Assembly (NCBI RefSeq): GCF_933208505.1
Contig: NZ_CAKOEU010000003.1
Reading direction: 5' to 3' (one strand)
DNA: 64,000 nt
Origin: Convivina praedatoris
GTDB taxonomy: Bacteria; Bacillota; Bacilli; Lactobacillales; Lactobacillaceae
The position numbers and the translations under genes are program-made. Positions 59,992-64,000 of this stretch are shown in pieces; the stretch's first letter is position 1; the number at the start of each line of letters is the position of its first letter. The notes beneath the pieces are model-generated. The model saw only the letters and a list, made by a program, of their open reading frames with translations, was not told where the DNA came from and did not search any database.

Positions 59992-61614
59992 TTAATAAAG
60001 TTGAGCGACTTTTTCTTGAATACTTTCATTGTTAATAAATTCATCATAAGTTGTATCAAGTCGATCAACACAGCCCTTAGCTGAAACTTCAACCACATGA
60101 TTGACTGTTGTTTCAAGGAATTCATGATCGTGAGAAGTCATAATAATTGAACCCTTAAAGGACTTAACAGCATCGTTTAGGGATTGAATTGATTCCAAAT
60201 CCAAGTGGTTAGTTGGATCATCCATTAGCAAAACGTTAGCCTTAAGCAGCATCATTTTAGCCAAAACAATTCGAACCTTTTCACCACCAGATAGAACACT
60301 GATTTCTTTGAGGGCATCATCACCCTTAAACAACATCTGGCCCAACATTCCGCGCAGTGATGTATTGTCCTTTTGCTCTTCTTCGGCAAAGTCACGCAGC
60401 CAATCCAAGACAACCAGGTCTTGCTTGTCAAAGTTATCATTCAAATCCTTGGCAATGTAAGATCGACTAGTCGTAACACCCCAAGTCACAGTTCCCTCAT
60501 CGGGTGCCATTTCACCGGCAATGATTTTCATCAAAGTGGTACTAGCTAAGTCTGAACGAGATAAAATTGCAATTTTATCCCCGGGACGACCAATGAAATT
60601 AATGTTATCTAAAATCTTTTGACCATCAATAGTCTTGGAAACACCTTCCAAACGAATTAAGTCATTCCCCAATTCCCGATTAATTTCAAAATTAATGTAA
60701 GGGTACTTTCGCGATGAGGGCTTAATATCATCAAGAGTAATTTTATCTAACTGCTTTTTACGAGCGGTCGCTTGTTTAGACTTAGAGGCGTTAGCTGAAA
60801 AACGGGCCACGAATTCCTGCAATTGCTTAATTTGTTCTTCTTTTTTCGCATTTTGTTGACCGGCCAAGCGTTGAGCCAGTTCAGATGATTCTCGCCAGAA
60901 ATCATAGTTACCAACAAAGGGCGTAATTTTACCAAAATCAACATCCAAGATGTTGGTTGATACGACATTTAAGAAGTGACGATCGTGGGAAACCACAATG
61001 ACCAAGTTAGGGAAATCAGCTAAGAAATCCTCCAACCAGGTAATCGTTTGTACATCCAATCCATTGGTTGGCTCATCTAAAATCAAAATATCGGGATTAC
61101 CGAACAAGGCTTGGGCTAAGAGTACCTTAACCTTATCGTTTTCAGTCAATTCACCCATCAGTGATTGTTGCTGCTGGTCATTGATGCCTAACTTGGTCAA
61201 CATTTGAGCTGCTTCGGCTTCAGCGTTCCAACCATCTAATTCTTCAAATTCAGCACTTAGGTGAGCCACTTGAACACCATCTTCATCACTAAAATCAGGT
61301 TTAGAGTAGATGGCATCCATGGAACTCTTCACTTCATAAAGACGTTTATGTCCTTGCAAAACCGTATCCATGACCGTGAATTCATCAAAGGCGAAGTGAT
61401 CCTGTTGCAAGGAGGACATTCGCTCCCCTTCGCCAATATTAATGGTTCCTGATGTTGGCTCTAACTGGCCCTGTAGCAATTTCAAAAAGGTAGATTTACC
61501 GGCACCATTAGCTCCAATAATCCCATATGTATGCCCTGGGGTTAGTTTTAAATTAACGTCTTGATACAACTTATGGCCTGAAAAACTAAAGGACATGTCA
61601 GCTACTGTAATCAA
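59992..61614 (-). CDS. ABC-F family ATPase (YkpA/YbiT-like)
   Basis: A 540-residue protein with two ABC domains and no membrane segment. GANGAGKST and LILDEPTNGLDVQT belong to the first domain; the second has a degenerate Walker A (ILSRSDLASTTLMK), LSGGEKVRI and LLMDDPTNHLDLE. The D of DDPTN replaces the catalytic Glu, so the second site may not hydrolyse ATP well. The start is TTG at 61614, with AAGGAGG 7 nt upstream; the longer frame runs into a terminator. Probable ribosome-associated translation factor. Confidence 0.9.
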   Translation of the reverse strand: MITVADMSFSFSGHKLYQDVNLKLTPGHTYGIIGANGAGKSTFLKLLQGQLEPTSGTINIGEGERMSSLQQDHFAFDEFTVMDTVLQGHKRLYEVKSSMDAIYSKPDFSDEDGVQVAHLSAEFEELDGWNAEAEAAQMLTKLGINDQQQQSLMGELTENDKVKVLLAQALFGNPDILILDEPTNGLDVQTITWLEDFLADFPNLVIVVSHDRHFLNVVSTNILDVDFGKITPFVGNYDFWRESSELAQRLAGQQNAKKEEQIKQLQEFVARFSANASKSKQATARKKQLDKITLDDIKPSSRKYPYINFEINRELGNDLIRLEGVSKTIDGQKILDNINFIGRPGDKIAILSRSDLASTTLMKIIAGEMAPDEGTVTWGVTTSRSYIAKDLNDNFDKQDLVVLDWLRDFAEEEQKDNTSLRGMLGQMLFKGDDALKEISVLSGGEKVRIVLAKMMLLKANVLLMDDPTNHLDLESIQSLNDAVKSFKGSIIMTSHDHEFLETTVNHVVEVSAKGCVDRLDTTYDEFINNESIQEKVAQLY

Positions 61615-61664
61615 TGTGTTTCCTCCTTGGAATGCTTGCGTATTAATACTCTTTTTAGTGTAAC

Positions 61665-61688
61665 AGAAAAGGCGCGTCAACTCGCGCC
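61665..61688 (-). terminator. Terminator after the 129-residue membrane protein gene
   Basis: Minus-strand GGCGCG, 6-nt loop, CGCGCC, then TTTTCTG. It separates this gene from the ABC-F gene. Confidence 0.75.
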
Positions 61689-61694
61689 ATAAAA

Positions 61695-62084
61695 TCAATT
61701 GCCTAAATCGTGAAAACCATTTTCGACCGATACAAAATTTTCGTCGGGATCATCGCGTGTATCACGCAAGAAAGTAAACAGACTTAAAATTAAGTAAAAT
61801 AAACTAAAATAATAACCATACTGATTTGAAACCAAATTCAGTAACAGTGTAGTTAGTAAGGCAAAAGTTAAAGGTTGGACTAGTAGCCACAAAAGAGACA
61901 GCCCCTGTTTGCGAATTTGCCATCCAAAGTATAGGGCATAACCACCGTTTAGGATAAAGAAAATCCATACTATTGGCGTTACCCCATACCAACCCAGCCA
62001 ATCCCCTAATTGCGGTAATCCATAGGCCAAAATAATTATTAAGAATAACTGCTGTATTTCAAAACGGCGTAAAATTTTTTTCAT
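61695..62084 (-). CDS. Uncharacterised membrane protein
   Basis: A 129-residue protein with four hydrophobic segments (about 10-27, 33-52, 62-82 and 86-106) and an acidic cytoplasmic tail (RDTRDDPDENFVSVENG). No family recognised. It follows rsmE by 39 nt on the same strand and is closed by its own terminator. Confidence 0.75.
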   Translation of the reverse strand: MKKILRRFEIQQLFLIIILAYGLPQLGDWLGWYGVTPIVWIFFILNGGYALYFGWQIRKQGLSLLWLLVQPLTFALLTTLLLNLVSNQYGYYFSLFYLILSLFTFLRDTRDDPDENFVSVENGFHDLGN

Positions 62085-62123
62085 GAAGATCTACTTCCTT
62101 AAAATGCCAAATTAATTGCCGGC

Positions 62124-62864
62124 TTATTGTAATTCCGTCAAAACACTGATACCTGACAAGGCATAAATTGGGGCAGTTTCAGCTCGTAAAATCCGAGGAC
62201 CTAAACCGACTGGCTTATAATCCGCCTGTGACAACTGTTTAATTTCATCTGAGCTTAATCCCCCTTCGGGGCCAAACCACAGGCACAGCGACTGACCGGA
62301 TTTTAAAGTACTAACTTCTTGCACAAAGCGACTAGCTTCGCCCTCTTTCGCCGATTCTTCCCAGGCAACTAGAGCAATATCTGATTTAATTTGAAAAGTC
62401 TGCTCCAGTTTTAATAAGTCAATTTTAGGAACTACTAAACGATGAGACTGTTGGGCAGCAGCCAGCGCAATTTTTTCTAGTCGGGCTTGTTTTTTTGCGG
62501 CTTGTTTTTCCCAATTCACAACTGAACGAGCCATGCTAGTAAAAACAATTCGGCTAACGCCTAGCTCTGTCGCTTTTTGTACAAGCCAATCCGAACGATC
62601 GTTTTTTAAAGGAGAAACCACCAGAGTTACTGCCACCGATAGTTCAACCTGCTGATTCAACTCTTTAACAATGGTCAGAGTCATCTTTTCAGAATCAATT
62701 GAATCAACTTTAGCAATCACTAAACGCTGTTGTTGATCCACAAACTCAGCTTGACTACCAACTTTAGCGCGCAACACTCGACCAAAGTGCTGATAGGTAT
62801 CAGAGTCCTTTACCAACTCAAATTGATTAGTATCTAGCGTTTGATTTAAGAAATAACGTTGCAC
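62124..62864 (-). CDS. rsmE: 16S rRNA (uracil-1498-N3)-methyltransferase
   Basis: A 246-residue SPOUT-class methyltransferase. It starts VQRYFLNQ, as RsmE proteins do, from a GTG at 62864 with AGGAAGG 6 nt upstream. LVVSPLKNDRSDWLVQKATELGV, WFGPEGGLSSDEI and GLGPRILRAETAPIYAL are the SAM-binding trefoil-knot motifs. The order prmA-rsmE is conserved in Firmicutes; 2 nt separate them. Confidence 0.95.
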   Translation of the reverse strand: MQRYFLNQTLDTNQFELVKDSDTYQHFGRVLRAKVGSQAEFVDQQQRLVIAKVDSIDSEKMTLTIVKELNQQVELSVAVTLVVSPLKNDRSDWLVQKATELGVSRIVFTSMARSVVNWEKQAAKKQARLEKIALAAAQQSHRLVVPKIDLLKLEQTFQIKSDIALVAWEESAKEGEASRFVQEVSTLKSGQSLCLWFGPEGGLSSDEIKQLSQADYKPVGLGPRILRAETAPIYALSGISVLTELQ

Positions 62865-62866
62865 GA

Positions 62867-63742
62867 CTAACCTTCCTTTTGGGTAATGTAAGCGTACCAT
62901 GGACCCCGACTTAAGCGTTCAATTATCTTAAATCCCTGATTTAGGAGATTTTTTTCAATCATTGCCGCCTGGTTTTCATAAATACCAGAAACTAAGAAAT
63001 AACCCCCAGTAACCAGATGATCCTTAGCTTGGGGAATCAGTGGTTCAATTACATCAGCTAAAATATTGGCCATAATGATGTCAAAATCATGATCGGGTAC
63101 TTGTTTTAATAAATCAGATACTACTAAGTCAATATCTTGCGCCACTGGATTAAGGCTTAAATTCTGTTGCGCCGTTCCTACGGCCGCTTGGTCAATATCA
63201 GTCCCTAGGACATAATCAACCCCCAATAATTTAGCAGCAATTGCCAATACCCCTGACCCAGTACCGACATCTAGCACTTTTTCACCACCGCGGACAACCG
63301 TTTCTATCACTTGTAACATTAAAGACGTTGTCGGGTGTGTCCCCGTACCAAAAGCGGTCTCTGGATCCATGATAATTAATTTTTCATCGCTTTGTTGTCG
63401 TTGATAATCTTCCCAAGCCGGCACCACCGTTAGCTGCCGGGTTATCCGACTAGCATGATAGTATTCTTTCCAGTTGTTTTCCCAATCACTTGGCTCTAGT
63501 TGTCGTTGACTAGGCAGAATTTCTGGCAAGGATACTCCGGTTGCTTGTAAGTGCTTTAAGGCTCGATCAAATGCTTGATAATTTTTCGTAAAATCATCAT
63601 TTTCTTCTAAATAAACCGTTAAATCAACCGTTTGTTCTTGATCGGTCACCTCAACACCAGTCGCACCATTACTAACCAAGGCATCAGTCACTAGTTCAGC
63701 ACTATCGACCGGTACATGATAGGTTAGCGCAACCCAGGTCAT
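62867..63742 (-). CDS. prmA: Ribosomal protein L11 methyltransferase
   Basis: A 291-residue SAM methyltransferase acting on L11. MDPETAFGTGTHPTTSLML precedes the SAM loop VLDVGTGSGVLAIAAKLLG, and DIIMANILADVIEPL is the NPxY-like segment. It overlaps the upstream gene by 4 nt (ATGA). Confidence 0.96.
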   Translation of the reverse strand: MTWVALTYHVPVDSAELVTDALVSNGATGVEVTDQEQTVDLTVYLEENDDFTKNYQAFDRALKHLQATGVSLPEILPSQRQLEPSDWENNWKEYYHASRITRQLTVVPAWEDYQRQQSDEKLIIMDPETAFGTGTHPTTSLMLQVIETVVRGGEKVLDVGTGSGVLAIAAKLLGVDYVLGTDIDQAAVGTAQQNLSLNPVAQDIDLVVSDLLKQVPDHDFDIIMANILADVIEPLIPQAKDHLVTGGYFLVSGIYENQAAMIEKNLLNQGFKIIERLSRGPWYAYITQKEG

Positions 63743-64000
63743 TGTTCATCCTCTTGATAATCGATCACAACTTTACCCAAGGTATGATGCCCTTCAACAA
63801 TTTTAGTAGCCTGTTGCAAAGACTCAACACTAAGTCCTTGGTAGAACTTGGTTGCTGTTGACCTCAACTCACCTTCATCCAATAAGGTAGCAATTTTTGT
63901 CAAAATATCACCCTGCTCCTGTAGATTATGGTTAAAGTTACCTCGAGCTAAGATAAATACCCAACTAAATTGAGCACCAATTTCTTTCAAAACGCCAATA
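63739..64000 (-). CDS. C-terminal fragment of a zinc-type alcohol dehydrogenase-like oxidoreductase (cut by window edge)
   Basis: The frame is open to the window edge (the codons before the apparent TTG at 63990 read on in frame), so only the last 87 or so residues are seen. QGDILTKIATLLDEGELRSTATKFYQGLSVESLQQATKIVEGHHTLGKVVIDY is the typical C-terminus of MDR-family quinone/alcohol oxidoreductases. Catalytic and cofactor regions are outside the window. It overlaps prmA by 4 nt. Confidence 0.78.
   Translation of the reverse strand, partial: IGVLKEIGAQFSWVFILARGNFNHNLQEQGDILTKIATLLDEGELRSTATKFYQGLSVESLQQATKIVEGHHTLGKVVIDYQEDEQ

Noticed and set aside
61615..61698. Extended N-terminus of the YkpA-like ABC-F protein
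   Set aside because: Encoded across a terminator; the TTG at 61614 with AAGGAGG gives the conserved N-terminus.

Overview
The window reads as a chromosomal segment of a low-to-medium GC Gram-positive lactic acid bacterium, most likely a heterofermentative Lactobacillales of the Leuconostoc/Weissella type. This is inference from gene content and order. The housekeeping blocks phoH-ybeY-dgkA-era-recO and cca-dfrA-degV-ypmS-yozE-rbgA-rnhB are Firmicutes-typical. Shine-Dalgarno sequences are strong and TTG/GTG starts are frequent. A LexA-type SOS box of the Bacillus form is present. dnaE is followed directly by pyk, with no pfkA between them, as expected for a phosphoketolase organism. I see no tRNA, rRNA, CRISPR array, insertion sequence or prophage. 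Most genes lie on the minus strand in long, tightly packed operons with overlapping start and stop codons.

Layout. 1-1850: start of a glutamate-cysteine ligase-like gene and the branched-chain amino acid carrier brnQ, preceded by a leader RNA encoding an isoleucine-rich peptide. 1851-3841: SOS-controlled operon (Y-family polymerase, YolD-like protein, unknown small protein). 3844-9597: folate/one-carbon genes (MTHFS, glyA), thrC, and the divergent thrB-lysC pair. 9596-16282: asparaginase, recO, era, two DgkA paralogues in tandem, ybeY, phoH, pyk. 16291-29135: dnaE, a DUF2929 membrane protein, pepT, nif3/trmK, rnhB, rbgA, yozE, ypmS, degV, dfrA, cca and a TPR protein. 29249-37681: Ada-like regulator, menaquinone genes menF-D-H-C, thiD, topA. 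37758-43202: flavin-barrel protein, dprA, an ABC-F ATPase, pyrD, a cell-wall amidase. 43228-43862: a DUF2089 HTH/membrane protein pair. 43875-52820: nine-gene aromatic amino acid operon (aroE-aroF-aroB-aroC-aroA-tyrA-aroK/CM-pheA-like-aroD) with an aromatic leader peptide. 52860-64000: haem catalase, aldose epimerase, XerC/D, small orphan protein, DUF711/ACT pair, deoxyribosyltransferase, HMG-CoA synthase, a second ABC-F ATPase, rsmE, prmA and the 3' end of an alcohol dehydrogenase-like gene.

The most notable result is two independent, classically organised ribosome-mediated transcription attenuators. Upstream of brnQ is an 18-residue leader peptide with six isoleucine codons among seven consecutive codons, followed by mutually exclusive stems and a 13-bp intrinsic terminator. 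Upstream of aroE is a 17-residue leader peptide carrying Tyr-Phe-Tyr-Phe-Trp-Phe, followed by a hairpin that pairs back onto those codons and by two tandem terminators. Firmicutes usually control such genes with T-box riboswitches or RNA-binding proteins, and no T-box consensus is visible here. The aromatic operon has further oddities: a DAHP synthase whose metal-ligand Cys is Asp, a shikimate kinase-chorismate mutase fusion, and a short prephenate-dehydratase-like protein without the TRF motif or an ACT domain.

How the genes work together. Menaquinone genes plus a haem catalase suggest conditional respiration and oxidative-stress tolerance when haem is supplied. The aromatic operon makes chorismate, which menF also draws on. 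lysC, thrB and thrC cover part of the aspartate-family pathway; homoserine dehydrogenase is not in the window.
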